Shown here in pieces: positions 11,390 through 20,325 of a stretch of DNA of 64,000 nucleotides. Below the pieces are notes generated by a model that saw only the letters and a list, made by a program, of their open reading frames with translations, was not told the origin of the DNA and searched no databases. Each line of letters begins with the position of its first letter. Position 1 is the first letter of the stretch. Position numbers and translations under genes: made by a program. The stretch comes from Arthrobacter rhombi (GTDB lineage Bacteria > Actinomycetota > Actinomycetes > Actinomycetales > Micrococcaceae). The stretch lies in the NCBI RefSeq assembly GCF_900163545.1, contig NZ_FUHW01000004.1, positions 1 through 64,000 on the forward strand. Reading direction: 5' to 3'.

Positions 11390-11510
11390 GGTCGCGGACG
11401 ACGTGTCGTCCGGAAAAGTTTTCGGTGCCTCTATCAGAGCACTCTCGTGACTATGCACGATTGAGCGCGCCGGGGAGTTCCCCTGACGGCGTAAGGACCC
11501 CGGCGTCGTC

Positions 11511-12062
11511 CTACTGGTAGACGTGCGGGGCCAACGTGCCGATGAAGTCCAGGTTGCGGTACTTCTCGTCGAAGTCCAGCCCATAGCCGACCACGAATTC
11601 GTTGGGGATCTCCATGCCGACGTACTTCACGTCGATCTCGACCTTGGCGCCCTCGGGCTTACGCAGCAGCGTGCAGATCTCCACCGACGCCGGGCCTCGG
11701 GAGTTCAGGTTCGCCTTGAGCCAGGACAGGGTCAGACCGGAATCGATGATGTCCTCGACGATGAGCACATGCTTGCCCAGCAGGTCGGTGTCCAGGTCCT
11801 TGAGGATCCGCACGACGCCGGAGGATTGGGTTCCCGAACCATAGGAGGAGACGGCCATCCAGTCCATGTTGACGTGGGAGTGCAGGGCCCTCACCAGGTC
11901 GGCCATGACCATGACCGCGCCCTTGAGGACGCCGACGACGAGGATGTCGCGGCCGACGTAATCCGCGTCGATCCGGGCAGCCAGCTCCGTGATCTTCTCC
12001 TGGATTTCTTCCTTGGTGTACAGAACGTGTGCCAGGTCGGCGGTGACGTCGTTCGAATCCAC
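11511..12062 (-). CDS. hpt: Hypoxanthine phosphoribosyltransferase
   Basis: Salvages hypoxanthine and guanine to IMP and GMP with PRPP. The PRPP loop is VEDIIDSGLT (usual VEDIIDTGLT, a conservative change), and the upstream GVLKGAVMVMADL segment holds the pyrophosphate-binding turn. GTG 12062 is chosen because AGGAG stands six bases before it, giving 183 residues. An ATG further upstream at 12095 is possible but has no better signal. tilS precedes it and ftsH follows about 150 bases later, the order found in many Gram-positive genomes. Confidence 0.93.
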   Translation of the reverse strand: MDSNDVTADLAHVLYTKEEIQEKITELAARIDADYVGRDILVVGVLKGAVMVMADLVRALHSHVNMDWMAVSSYGSGTQSSGVVRILKDLDTDLLGKHVLIVEDIIDSGLTLSWLKANLNSRGPASVEICTLLRKPEGAKVEIDVKYVGMEIPNEFVVGYGLDFDEKYRNLDFIGTLAPHVYQ

Positions 12063-12122
12063 GAATGGCTCCTGTGATCGGTTGTGCCTGCGCAACGGCT
12101 TAAAGGGAGTGCGCCTTAGGGT

Positions 12123-13208
12123 TCAAGATTGCCACAGCCCGGGCGTCGGTGCAGAACCGGGTCCGGTGATCGCGATGACGGCGCGGACTGTTTCGGGGTG
12201 GGTTCCTGCCCGATGGCGTCTGGCTTCGGCGTGCCCATCCAATTGGATGGGGCCCGCGGACCCTCCACCACCGACAAGTTTCTCCAATGCTGCCACCCGT
12301 TCGAATCCTGGCGCCGGGGCGCCACAGTGCACGACGGCGGCACGTAATACCCGGCCCAGCAGCGCCGGGTCGAGCCCGCGCAGCAGGGACAGATCCAGCA
12401 GCACGCCGGACGGGTCGGGGCAGGGCAGCTCGATCCGGGCCGCTACCTCGGCGGTTTCGGCCTCGAGGTGGTCGGCGTCCCGACGGGTCAAGGTCGCGGT
12501 GCGGGCCAATGCCTCGGCCAGTCCGGGTCCCAGGGCGTCCTCGAGCAGCGGCAGAAGTTCGTGTCGGACCCGGTTGCGTAGCAGTGAGGTGTCGGCATTG
12601 GTGGGGTCGACCCAGTAGTCCAGACCCTCATGGGCGCAGATCGCCTCGGTATCGGCCCGACGCAACCCCAGCAGTGGGCGCACGTACGGGCCGCGGGCCG
12701 CGGGCATGCCGGCCAGCGAGCGGGTGCCCGATCCCCGGGCCAGGCCCAACAGCACCTGTTCTGCCTGATCGTCCAGGGTGTGGCCCAGCAGCACCGCGGT
12801 GGCCCCGGTATCGGCGAGCGCCTGTTCGAAGGCCGCGTATCTGGCGCTGCGGGCTTCCGCCTCCGTGGTCCCCGCGGGGGCGACCCGGCGCACCAGGACC
12901 GGTTCCAACCCCAGTCCACGCAGCTGGTTGGCCGCCGTGTGTGCGACGTCGGCGCTACCGGTTTGAAGCCCGTGGTCGACGATGATGGCCCCGACGCGCA
13001 GCTGCTGCTTTGCGGCCAGGAAGGAGGCCGCCGCCGCCAGGGCCAAGGAGTCCGCTCCCCCGCTGCACCCGATGAGCACGAATTCCGGATCCCGCCGTGG
13101 GCGCCTGGGAGGAGCGGATGCCGACGGTGGTGCTGCGCCCAGTGATCGCACACTGTCCAGGATCGCGCGGCGGGCCCCGGCCAGGGCCGGGGGCAGGTGG
13201 CCTCCCAC
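12123..13208 (-). CDS. tilS: tRNA(Ile)-lysidine synthase
   Basis: Modifies C34 of the CAU-anticodon isoleucine tRNA to lysidine using ATP and lysine, so that it reads AUA. The PP-loop SGGADSLAL is followed by typical LGHTLDDQAEQVLLGLARG and RNRVRHELLP segments. GTG 13208 lies two bases after the stop of the metalloprotease gene and gives 361 residues. The frame extends upstream but only within the preceding gene. The C-terminal half is shorter than in E. coli, as is usual in actinobacteria. Confidence 0.92.
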   Translation of the reverse strand: MGGHLPPALAGARRAILDSVRSLGAAPPSASAPPRRPRRDPEFVLIGCSGGADSLALAAAASFLAAKQQLRVGAIIVDHGLQTGSADVAHTAANQLRGLGLEPVLVRRVAPAGTTEAEARSARYAAFEQALADTGATAVLLGHTLDDQAEQVLLGLARGSGTRSLAGMPAARGPYVRPLLGLRRADTEAICAHEGLDYWVDPTNADTSLLRNRVRHELLPLLEDALGPGLAEALARTATLTRRDADHLEAETAEVAARIELPCPDPSGVLLDLSLLRGLDPALLGRVLRAAVVHCGAPAPGFERVAALEKLVGGGGSAGPIQLDGHAEARRHRAGTHPETVRAVIAITGPGSAPTPGLWQS

Positions 13209-13210
13209 GA

Positions 13211-14365
13211 CTACCGTGAGGTGGTGACGGCCACGCGGTCGATCCACTCCTGCGGGTGGTGGATCTCGTGTTCTGTCGGCAAATTCTCCACGCGCTCCCA
13301 GACGACGTTGAATCCGTCCATCCCGATTTTCTGGACCACGGCCCCCACGAAGCGCTGGCCGTCCCGGTACTGGCGCATTTTGGCCTCCAGACCCAGGAAC
13401 CTGCGCATCCACGTTTCGATGACCCCGCGGTTACCGCCACGGGCGTTGAAGCGTTGGCGGATGGTCTTCACGGTGGGCACGATCGAGGAGTCAACGGCGT
13501 CCATCACGACGTTCGCGTGGCCCTCTAGCAGCGACATGACCGCTGTGAGGTGGCTCATCAGGGCCCTGCCCTCCGGATCCTGCAGTGCCGAGAGCAACCC
13601 GGCCGAGGACTGGGCAGCTGCCGAGGATTCCGGCGTCGTTCCCGCGTTTTCGCTTTTTTGGGTGAGGGAGGACAGGGCATCCTGTCCGGCGGCCTTCAGC
13701 CGTTCGGCCAGGCCACCGGGCGAGTCCATCAGTCCACCGGTCATTTCCGCGATGGTTTCCTGTAGGTGGTCCCGCAGCCAGGGGGCGGCGGCGAACTGGA
13801 CGCGGTGCGTTTGTTCGTGCAGGCACACCCAGAGCCTGAAGTCAGCAGGTTCCACCGAGAGTTCGCGTTCGATCTCCACGATATTGGGGGCCACGATGAG
13901 CAGCCGGCCGCCGGAGGGGCCCTCACCGAGCAGACCGGCGAAGGGATCGTATTGGCCCAGCACCTTGGAGGAGAGGAAGGCCAGGATGCCGCCGAGTTCG
14001 ACCCCTGCGGTACGCCCACCCACCGCGATGGCCGCCGGGGACATCTTGTCTTCCTGGGAGGCGACCAGGCGTTCCATGGCCGGGGTCAGCAACCCTTCGA
14101 AGCTCTGCACGTTGGCCCGCGCCCAGGTCCCCCGGTCCACGATCAGGACCGTGGAGTCGCGCAGGTCACGGGCGGCCTCGAGCCCGGTGATCCGGTAGAC
14201 ATGCTCCACGGAGGCGTCGGCCTTCAACCGCAGGTCCTCCACCACGGTGTCGATCTGCCCGGCCTTCAATTTCGGGCCGGGCCGGACCAGGCGCTCGGCG
14301 GTGCTACCTGCTGCGTCCCAGTTGATGAGCTGCGTGTTCGTGGCGGAAGTTCCCATGCGTCCCAT
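13211..14365 (-). CDS. Zinc-dependent metalloprotease, DUF2342 / F420-associated hydrolase family
   Basis: A 384-residue protein with a zinc-binding HEQTH motif (183-187) in a CLHEQTHRVQF helix, preceded by a GGRLLIVAPNIVEIER strand. This layout matches the actinobacterial DUF2342 family, annotated as zinc-dependent metalloprotease or coenzyme-F420-associated protein. No signal peptide is visible, so it is probably cytoplasmic. Two start codons are close together (14365 and 14356). It lies between dacB and tilS and is almost fused to tilS, with a 2-base gap. No substrate is known. Confidence 0.82.
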   Translation of the reverse strand: MGRMGTSATNTQLINWDAAGSTAERLVRPGPKLKAGQIDTVVEDLRLKADASVEHVYRITGLEAARDLRDSTVLIVDRGTWARANVQSFEGLLTPAMERLVASQEDKMSPAAIAVGGRTAGVELGGILAFLSSKVLGQYDPFAGLLGEGPSGGRLLIVAPNIVEIERELSVEPADFRLWVCLHEQTHRVQFAAAPWLRDHLQETIAEMTGGLMDSPGGLAERLKAAGQDALSSLTQKSENAGTTPESSAAAQSSAGLLSALQDPEGRALMSHLTAVMSLLEGHANVVMDAVDSSIVPTVKTIRQRFNARGGNRGVIETWMRRFLGLEAKMRQYRDGQRFVGAVVQKIGMDGFNVVWERVENLPTEHEIHHPQEWIDRVAVTTSR

Positions 14366-14449
14366 CTCATCACGGGCAGAGCCCTGCTGTCCGTCATTTC
14401 GTTTCAGGCGTAGCCACCCTCGGGCCCGGCGGTGTCTGCCGGGAGCCGA

Positions 14450-16021
14450 CTATTTGGTGCAACCGCAGTCGGCCAGCACGCCGGCTGCCCGATCCAGTCC
14501 GTCGCGTGCCGGGCCCAACGAACCATCGAATCCGTGGCCGAAGAACGCGAAGGCCAGGACCCTGCCGTCCGCGGTCACGGCCGTGCCGCTCAGGGTGGCG
14601 ACACCGGTCAGCGTCCCGGTTTTGGCACGGATCTGCCCGCGAGTGGCCTTCGAGGTCAGCCGGTCCTTCAACGTTCCGGTGGCCCCGGAGATCGGCAACA
14701 GGTAGGACACATCGCGCAGGTCGGGGTCCGTGGACGTCGCGGCGGCACGAATGATGTCGGTGAGCTGGTGCGGGGTCAGCCGGTTGCGGTCCGACAGGCC
14801 GGAGGTGTCCGACAGGGACATGCCCTTCACGTCCACGCCCAGGGATGCGGCGGCGGCGCGCAAGGTATCGGTGGCCCCACCGAAGGTGGCCTCCCGGCCT
14901 GCGGCGATGGCCGAAAGCCGGCCCATGGCCTCGGCAACATAGTTATCCGACTCCTCGCCCATGAAGGCCAGCTGTTCCAGCACCGAAGCCGAACGGACCT
15001 GTGCCAATTCGGTGGTCTCCGATCCCGCTTCACCGCGGACGACCTTCTTGCCGATGCTCAGCTTCGGTGCACCGGCTGCTGTCGAGGAGGGTTTCGCGGA
15101 GGAGGAGCCAGCGGCCGCGGAGCCGGTGCTGGCTGCCTTTTTCGCCGTGGCGTCCGCCTTTTTCTGTTCCGCGGCCACCGCCGTGGAGAGTGCGGAGCGG
15201 AACGTGGTGGCGGCGGTCATCGCCGGATCGGGCACCCGCACGCTCTTGGCCCCTGCGTCTTGGCGGGCACCGTACATGGCCACCGGTTGGACGGCAGTGA
15301 TGTTCGAGGTGGTCATCAGCGATTCGTCCCAGACCGGGTTCAGCGCGTCACCGGTGAACAGGGTGTCATCCACCACGACGTCGAGTTTTGTTTTCTTTTC
15401 GGCGTCGAGCTTCCCCGAAGCGAACAGGGCCTTGGCGGTCTGCTGGGCCAGGGTCGCCAATCCGGCGCGGCTGACGGTGGCGTCGGGTTCGGAGGTGCCG
15501 GCGCCCAGGAGCACGTCACCACCGCCGACCAGTACCACCGTGTCATCGGCACCCAGGACCGCCGTGGTGGGCAGTGTCGTTTCCCCGCCCAACTGTTTCA
15601 GGGCGGTCACTGCGGTGAGGATTTTCAGGTTCGACGCCGGGGCGCTGGCCTGGTTTGCCTTGCGGCGGTACAGGACCTTGCCGGTGGCCAGGTCGGAGAC
15701 TTCGGCGCTGAACGTGCCACCCGAGGTCTTCTTGAACGCAGCATCCAACGATTTCTTCAGCACGGCGGCATCGGGCCGCTCCGCCGCCCCGCCCAGGGGG
15801 GCCAGGGCGGTTGCCGTCGCCGGCGCCACACTGGGTTCCGCCACGGCGGGGTCGGCCTGCGGCGCGGTGGGCGCCGTGGACGATGACGGAATCGAGGGCA
15901 GGTTCACCGCCGAGGCGAGCGAGGGAAAGGCGGGCAGCAGGTTGAGCACCAGGACGCCCGTCAGGACGCCCAGAACCAGGACCAGCAGCAACGAGGTCAG
16001 CGTCCGCGTGGAGCGTTTCAT
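14450..16021 (-). CDS. dacB: D-alanyl-D-alanine carboxypeptidase/endopeptidase (PBP4, DacB family)
   Basis: Trims or cleaves peptide cross-links of peptidoglycan outside the membrane. The 523-residue protein begins with a basic N-terminus and a hydrophobic signal or anchor segment (about 8-32). The serine hydrolase motifs are SNLK (SxxK), SDN (in EESDNYVAEA) and KTGT. ATG 16021 follows GAGGAAG. The frame continues far upstream over ppa but lacks any sign of coding there. Alanine/serine-rich stretches with lysine occur in the middle domain. It is divergent from ppa across 129 bases, where both promoters must lie. Confidence 0.92.
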   Translation of the reverse strand: MKRSTRTLTSLLLVLVLGVLTGVLVLNLLPAFPSLASAVNLPSIPSSSTAPTAPQADPAVAEPSVAPATATALAPLGGAAERPDAAVLKKSLDAAFKKTSGGTFSAEVSDLATGKVLYRRKANQASAPASNLKILTAVTALKQLGGETTLPTTAVLGADDTVVLVGGGDVLLGAGTSEPDATVSRAGLATLAQQTAKALFASGKLDAEKKTKLDVVVDDTLFTGDALNPVWDESLMTTSNITAVQPVAMYGARQDAGAKSVRVPDPAMTAATTFRSALSTAVAAEQKKADATAKKAASTGSAAAGSSSAKPSSTAAGAPKLSIGKKVVRGEAGSETTELAQVRSASVLEQLAFMGEESDNYVAEAMGRLSAIAAGREATFGGATDTLRAAAASLGVDVKGMSLSDTSGLSDRNRLTPHQLTDIIRAAATSTDPDLRDVSYLLPISGATGTLKDRLTSKATRGQIRAKTGTLTGVATLSGTAVTADGRVLAFAFFGHGFDGSLGPARDGLDRAAGVLADCGCTK

Positions 16022-16150
16022 CGGCTTCTTCCTCGAGTAGTGATTGCCCTTCGCCGCCCTATACTCTGGAGGCAGCAGCTTTAAGACTAGACGGCGCGCG
16101 GCCGAATCCTGTTTCCGGCCCGCCCCACCGCATGAAAGTCGAGGACCCCC

Positions 16151-16639
16151 ATGAACCATGACGTCACCGTCGAGATCCCCACCGGATCCCGCGTCAAGTA
16201 CGAGATCGACCATGAAACGCACCGGTTGCGCCTGGATCGCGTGCTGTTCACCCCCATGCAGTACCCGACCCATTACGGCTACTTCGAAGACACCCTCGGC
16301 GAAGACGGCGATCCGCTGGACGCGTTGATCTGGATGCCGGGTATCGACCTCGTTCCCGGCGTCCTGGTGGAATCACGTCCCATCGGCGTTTTCAACATGA
16401 CCGACGACGGCGGCGGCGACGCCAAACTGATCTGCGTCCCGGCGGATAAGCGCTACGACCACATCCGTGAACTGGAGGATGTGGACCAGTGGCTGATCAA
16501 GGAAATCGAGCACTTCTTCCTGCACTATAAGGACCTGGAACCGGGCAAGTGGGTCAAGGCCGAGGGCTGGGAAGGCCGCGAAGCCGCAGAGGCCGAGCTG
16601 AAGCGTTCCATCGAGCGGTTCTCCTCCCCCGCCCAGTAG
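16151..16639 (+). CDS. ppa: Inorganic pyrophosphatase (family I)
   Basis: Hydrolyses pyrophosphate to two phosphates, drawing biosynthetic reactions forward. The 162-residue protein carries the metal-binding signature DGDPLDAL and the surrounding [11 protein letters not shown] and [11 protein letters not shown] strands, all typical of soluble bacterial enzymes. It is a stand-alone gene divergent from dacB and is followed 13 bases later by the YczE-type gene. Confidence 0.96.
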   Translation: MNHDVTVEIPTGSRVKYEIDHETHRLRLDRVLFTPMQYPTHYGYFEDTLGEDGDPLDALIWMPGIDLVPGVLVESRPIGVFNMTDDGGGDAKLICVPADKRYDHIRELEDVDQWLIKEIEHFFLHYKDLEPGKWVKAEGWEGREAAEAELKRSIERFSSPAQ

Positions 16640-16652
16640 CCACTGCCCCTCC

Positions 16653-17330
16653 GTGCCCTCCGCTGCCCGCCCGGTCCTGCTGCCGCTGACGCCGCTGCAG
16701 CAGCTGCGTGCGGGTCGGCTGCCGTCCCGGTTCGTGCGCCTGTTCATCGGGCTCACCTTCTTCGGGGTGGCCATGGGTGCGTTTGTCCGGGCCGGGCTCG
16801 GGGTGGCCCCCTGGGATGTGCTGCACCTGGGTCTGGCACGGCATATCCCGTTGAGCCTGGGCACGATCATCATCATCGTCGGCCTGCTGGTGCTGCTGGC
16901 GTGGATCCCGCTGCGCCAATGGCCCGGCGTGGGGACGATCGCCAACGCCATCTGGATCGGTATTTCCGCTGACTTCACGCTCTGGCTGCTCCCGGAGATC
17001 CACGGCCTGGCGCTCCAGGTCGCCGTGATCGCCGTGGCCCTGCTCATCAACGGTCTTGGCGGGGCGCTGTATATCGGCAGCCAGTTCGGAGCCGGTCCGC
17101 GCGACGGGCTGATGACCGGGCTGCACCTGCGGACCGGCTGGAGCCTACGCCTGATCCGCACGGGTATCGAGGTGACCGTCCTGGTGATCGGCTGGCTACT
17201 GGGTGGGACCGTCGGGGTGGGCACCGTTGCCTATGCCCTGCTGATCGGGCCCTCGACCCAGTTCTTCCTGCGCTGGACCGTGGTCGATCTGGCCGACGGC
17301 ACGGCCTTGGAATCAACCGTAAACGGTTGA
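16653..17330 (+). CDS. YczE/YitT-type integral membrane protein
   Basis: A 225-residue protein with five or six hydrophobic helices (roughly 27-47, 62-85, 95-110, 118-140, 165-185, 190-210). The amphipathic GAFVRAGLGVAPWDVLHLGL and GSQFGAGPRDGLM segments are characteristic of the YczE family. GTG 16653 is used as start; it lies 13 bases after ppa. The next gene, with a predicted helix-turn-helix, begins within 20 bases, so the two are probably expressed together. YczE proteins have no established transport substrate. Confidence 0.83.
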   Translation: MPSAARPVLLPLTPLQQLRAGRLPSRFVRLFIGLTFFGVAMGAFVRAGLGVAPWDVLHLGLARHIPLSLGTIIIIVGLLVLLAWIPLRQWPGVGTIANAIWIGISADFTLWLLPEIHGLALQVAVIAVALLINGLGGALYIGSQFGAGPRDGLMTGLHLRTGWSLRLIRTGIEVTVLVIGWLLGGTVGVGTVAYALLIGPSTQFFLRWTVVDLADGTALESTVNG

Positions 17331-17350
17331 TCGTCGGGCAGACTGGTGCC

Positions 17351-17989
17351 ATGTTCGTCCTCACCATCAACCAACGGGATTCCCGCGAGGTCGGGGACCG
17401 TGTCGAGGAACTGATCGATTCCCTCGTCCCGGTACCGACCCTGCTGCCCTTCCAACGGTCCTTCGGCGACGAAGCCATCGGGGTCCTCGCGGATCCTGCA
17501 CACGCCCTCGACGCGGCGATGACCGCCTTGCGCCAACACCGTTGGCATGTAGGGATCGGGGTCGGTCCGGTCCAGGCGCCGTATCCGGCGGCGATCGTCG
17601 ACGCCGAGGGCTTCGGGCTGGTCTACGCCCGGAGGGCCGTCAACAGGGCCCAAAAGACCGGTGAGCGTATCCCCCTGGCCGTCGCCGGCCCGGATTCCGA
17701 GGTGGCCGCCGAGGCGGAGGCCGTGGCCCGTCTGGTCGGTCAGATCGTCGCCACCCGCACCGAGGCCGAATGGTCGGTCCTGGACCTGATGATCCCCGGT
17801 GTCCGGGGGCAGCAGAAGGCGATTGCCGCGGAACTGGGGATCACCGCCCAGGCGGTCTCCAAGGCGGTGGTCCGTTCGAATTGGAACGAGGAGTGGGCCT
17901 GCCGCCCGGCGGTGGCCCGGCTCCTGTCCCTGGTGGCGGGCCCCACCCAGCTACCGGCGGCCACCTATCCCTATGATTCCGGCCGCTGA
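17351..17989 (+). CDS. SatD-like protein with cyclase-like N-terminal domain and C-terminal HTH
   Basis: A 212-residue protein. The N-terminal 110 residues show RSFGDEAIGV, then DPAHALDAAM, then WHVGIGVG and a YARRAVNRAQ helix. The same order (GDG-, PADAVRAA-, -VGIHTG-, -AVN-AAR-) occurs in class III nucleotidyl cyclases, and SatD proteins share the GDE and GIGVG elements. The C-terminal part (about 154-176) contains a predicted helix-turn-helix, KAIAAELGITAQAVSKAV. ATG 17351 is preferred; a TTG at 17327 would overlap the upstream gene by four bases. Likely a regulator paired with the YczE membrane protein, but neither catalysis nor DNA binding is shown. Confidence 0.6.
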   Translation: MFVLTINQRDSREVGDRVEELIDSLVPVPTLLPFQRSFGDEAIGVLADPAHALDAAMTALRQHRWHVGIGVGPVQAPYPAAIVDAEGFGLVYARRAVNRAQKTGERIPLAVAGPDSEVAAEAEAVARLVGQIVATRTEAEWSVLDLMIPGVRGQQKAIAAELGITAQAVSKAVVRSNWNEEWACRPAVARLLSLVAGPTQLPAATYPYDSGR

Positions 17990-18012
17990 GCCCACCGTCT
18001 TGTGGCAGCGCC

Positions 18013-18810
18013 CTAGAGGAGGCTGCGCAACACGCGGGCCAAGCCGTCCTCATCGACGGTCGTCGTGACCTCGTCGGCGGCCGCCTTGACCTCGTCGGGG
18101 GCCTGCCCCATGGCGACGCCGCGCCCGGCCCAGCCGAGCATCTCGATATCATTGCGGCCATCGCCGACGGCCACGGTGTTCTGGATGTCGAAACCGAGTT
18201 CCCCGCGAAGCGCCTCGATGGCGCTGGCCTTCGTAATGCCTTCGGCGGCAATATCGAGCCAGGCCGTCCACCCCACGGAGTAGGCGACCCCCTGCAGGCC
18301 GATCGTCTGGACGGCTTCGACAAACTCTTCGGAGGAGTTGTCGCTGGAGAAGACGACCAGACGCACCGCGGTGGCTTCCATCATCTCTTCGAAGGTCACG
18401 GCCTTCGCCTGGACTCCGAAGCTGGCGTCCTGGAAACGTTCGGTGGCCAAGAAATCGCCCTGATCGCTTTCCAGCGCGTACTTGGCGGTCGGCAGGGCAC
18501 TGCGCAGGGCCTGCAGGGCAGGCGCCGGGTCAAACGTCTGGCGATCGATCACTTCGTAGCCCACGGATAAGGAGGTGTCGATTCGCACGGTCAGGCCGCC
18601 GTTACTGCAGACGGCGTAGCCGGAGGTGATGCCCAGGAGCTGGACGATGGGCAAGGTGGCCCCCAGGGAACGTCCTGTGGAGACGATCACCTCATGTCCT
18701 GCCGCCACGATGTTGCGGGCGGTTTCCTTGACGGCGTCGGACATATGCCCGTAGTGGTCAACGAGGGTGCCGTCGACGTCCAGGCACACCATCTTCTGTT
18801 GGGTGGTCAT
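18013..18810 (-). CDS. HAD-IIB (Cof-type) phosphatase
   Basis: About 265 residues. The nucleophile motif is CLDVDGTLVD, motif II is ISTGRS, and the late motif is VGDGRNDIEMLGWAGRG with the GDxxND acidic pair. The family dephosphorylates sugar phosphates, nucleotides or cofactor intermediates. ATG 18810 is chosen because the motif then starts within ten residues; further ATG codons lie at 18846 and 18861. It stands alone between two convergent or co-directional neighbours. Another paralogue lies at 40915. Confidence 0.87.
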   Translation of the reverse strand: MTTQQKMVCLDVDGTLVDHYGHMSDAVKETARNIVAAGHEVIVSTGRSLGATLPIVQLLGITSGYAVCSNGGLTVRIDTSLSVGYEVIDRQTFDPAPALQALRSALPTAKYALESDQGDFLATERFQDASFGVQAKAVTFEEMMEATAVRLVVFSSDNSSEEFVEAVQTIGLQGVAYSVGWTAWLDIAAEGITKASAIEALRGELGFDIQNTVAVGDGRNDIEMLGWAGRGVAMGQAPDEVKAAADEVTTTVDEDGLARVLRSLL

Positions 18811-18946
18811 TACCCGGTCTTCGATGCCGGTATTCATAATCATGGTCATGACTCTAGCCAATCATCGACCCCGGTGGTTGCACAGGGCCTCGGTCACAAT
18901 CTCCGGTGAACATCCGGTGACGAACAGGGAACCGGCGACTAACCTG

Positions 18947-18978
18947 CCGGTGCCCCCGCCGTGGGGCCGGGGCACCGG
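18947..18978 (-). terminator. GC hairpin downstream of serS
   Basis: A perfect 10-base stem (CCGGTGCCCC with GGGGCACCGG) with a 12-base loop lies 20 bases past the serS stop on the minus strand. No U-run follows, so it may act only as a transcript-end stabiliser or a weak terminator. Confidence 0.4.
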
Positions 18979-18998
18979 TGGCTGCCGTCCGTTCCGTC

Positions 18999-20288
18999 TC
19001 AGAGGACGGGCAGAACTTCCAGTCCACCCAGGTAGGGCCGGAGGGCCGCCGGGACGGTGACCGAACCATCGGGATTCTGGTGGTGTTCGAGGATGGCCAC
19101 AATCCACCGCGTGGTCGCCAGGGTGCCGTTCAGCGTGGCCACCGACCGGTTTTTGCCCGGTTTGCCGTCGGCGTCGGTGGTGCGTTCGCGGATGTTCAGA
19201 CGGCGTGCCTGGAACGTGGTGCAGTTCGAGGTGGAGGTCAGTTCCCGGTAGTCATCCTGTGTCGGGACCCAGGCCTCGCAATCGAATTTACGTGCCGCGC
19301 TCATGCCCAGATCCCCTGCTGCGGTATCGATGACCCGGTAGGGAAGTTCTACCTTGGCCAGCATCTCCTCTTCCCAGGCCAGCAGCCGCTGGTGTTCTGC
19401 GGCCGCGTCCTCGATGGGGCAGTAGATGAACATCTCCAGCTTGTTGAACTGGTGCACCCGGATGATTCCGCGGGTGTCCTTGCCGGCGGAGCCTGCCTCA
19501 CGGCGGTAGCAGGTGGACCATCCGGCATAGCGGGACGGCCCGGCCGACAGGTCGAGGATCTCGTCGGCGTGGTATCCGGCAAGCGCCACCTCAGAGGTGC
19601 CGGTCAGGTACAGGTCGTCGCGTTCGAGCCGGTAGATCTCGTCGTCGTGTTCGACGTCGAATCCGGTGCCCTGCATCGTTTCAGGGCGCACGAGCGTCGG
19701 AGTGATCATCGGGATGAAGCCGTTGGAGATGGCCTGGTCCAGCGCCATGTTCATCAACGCGATCTCCAGTCGGGCGCCCACTCCCTTGAGGAAGTAGAAC
19801 CGTGAGCCGGAGACCTTGGCCCCCCGTTCCATGTCGATGGCCCCCAGCAGTTCACCGAGTTCCAGGTGATCCTTGGGGGCGAATCCCTCGGCCGCGAAGT
19901 CGCGGGGGGCTCCGACGGTTTTGATGACGCTGAAGTCATCTTCCCCACCTGCCGGGGCGCCGTCCTGGATGAGGTTGGGGACCGACCGTTGGAGGGATAC
20001 CAGTTCCTGGGCCGCGGCGTCGGCGGTCGCCTGTTCTGCTTTGACCCGGGCCGCCAGCTCCTTGACCTCCGCCAACAGTGCGGCCTTCTCTTCGCCCTGT
20101 GCCGCGGCGACCTTCTTTCCGAAGGCCTTCTGCTCCGCGCGCAGGTTCTCGAAACTGGTGATCGCGTCGCGGCGGGACGAATCCGCGGCAATGATCCGGT
20201 CCACCACGGATTCGTCGGCCCCACGGAATCGTTGGGAGGCACGGAAGGCTACGGGATTCTCTACGAGCTCTTTAACATCGATCACCAC
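18999..20288 (-). CDS. serS: Seryl-tRNA synthetase
   Basis: Charges tRNA-Ser; class II synthetase acting as a dimer. The 429-residue protein has an N-terminal coiled-coil arm (roughly 30-105), motif 2 in the [18 protein letters not shown] segment, and motif 3 in the last 50 residues ([15 protein letters not shown]). Two tandem GTG codons open the frame. The divergent lipid-kinase-like gene starts only 37 bases away, so the two promoters must overlap. Confidence 0.96.
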   Translation of the reverse strand: MVIDVKELVENPVAFRASQRFRGADESVVDRIIAADSSRRDAITSFENLRAEQKAFGKKVAAAQGEEKAALLAEVKELAARVKAEQATADAAAQELVSLQRSVPNLIQDGAPAGGEDDFSVIKTVGAPRDFAAEGFAPKDHLELGELLGAIDMERGAKVSGSRFYFLKGVGARLEIALMNMALDQAISNGFIPMITPTLVRPETMQGTGFDVEHDDEIYRLERDDLYLTGTSEVALAGYHADEILDLSAGPSRYAGWSTCYRREAGSAGKDTRGIIRVHQFNKLEMFIYCPIEDAAAEHQRLLAWEEEMLAKVELPYRVIDTAAGDLGMSAARKFDCEAWVPTQDDYRELTSTSNCTTFQARRLNIRERTTDADGKPGKNRSVATLNGTLATTRWIVAILEHHQNPDGSVTVPAALRPYLGGLEVLPVL

Positions 20289-20325
20289 TACAGGTTACCG
20301 AATCCCCGCTATCGTATGGAGCATC

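Noticed and set aside
14432..15886. Long open frame (484 codons) on the strand opposite dacB, and similar long antisense frames at 4810-5856, 9426-10586 and 26128-27321.
   Set aside because: They mirror well-supported genes, have Gly/Arg/Asp/His-rich compositions typical of antisense frames in high-GC DNA, and contain no recognisable motifs.
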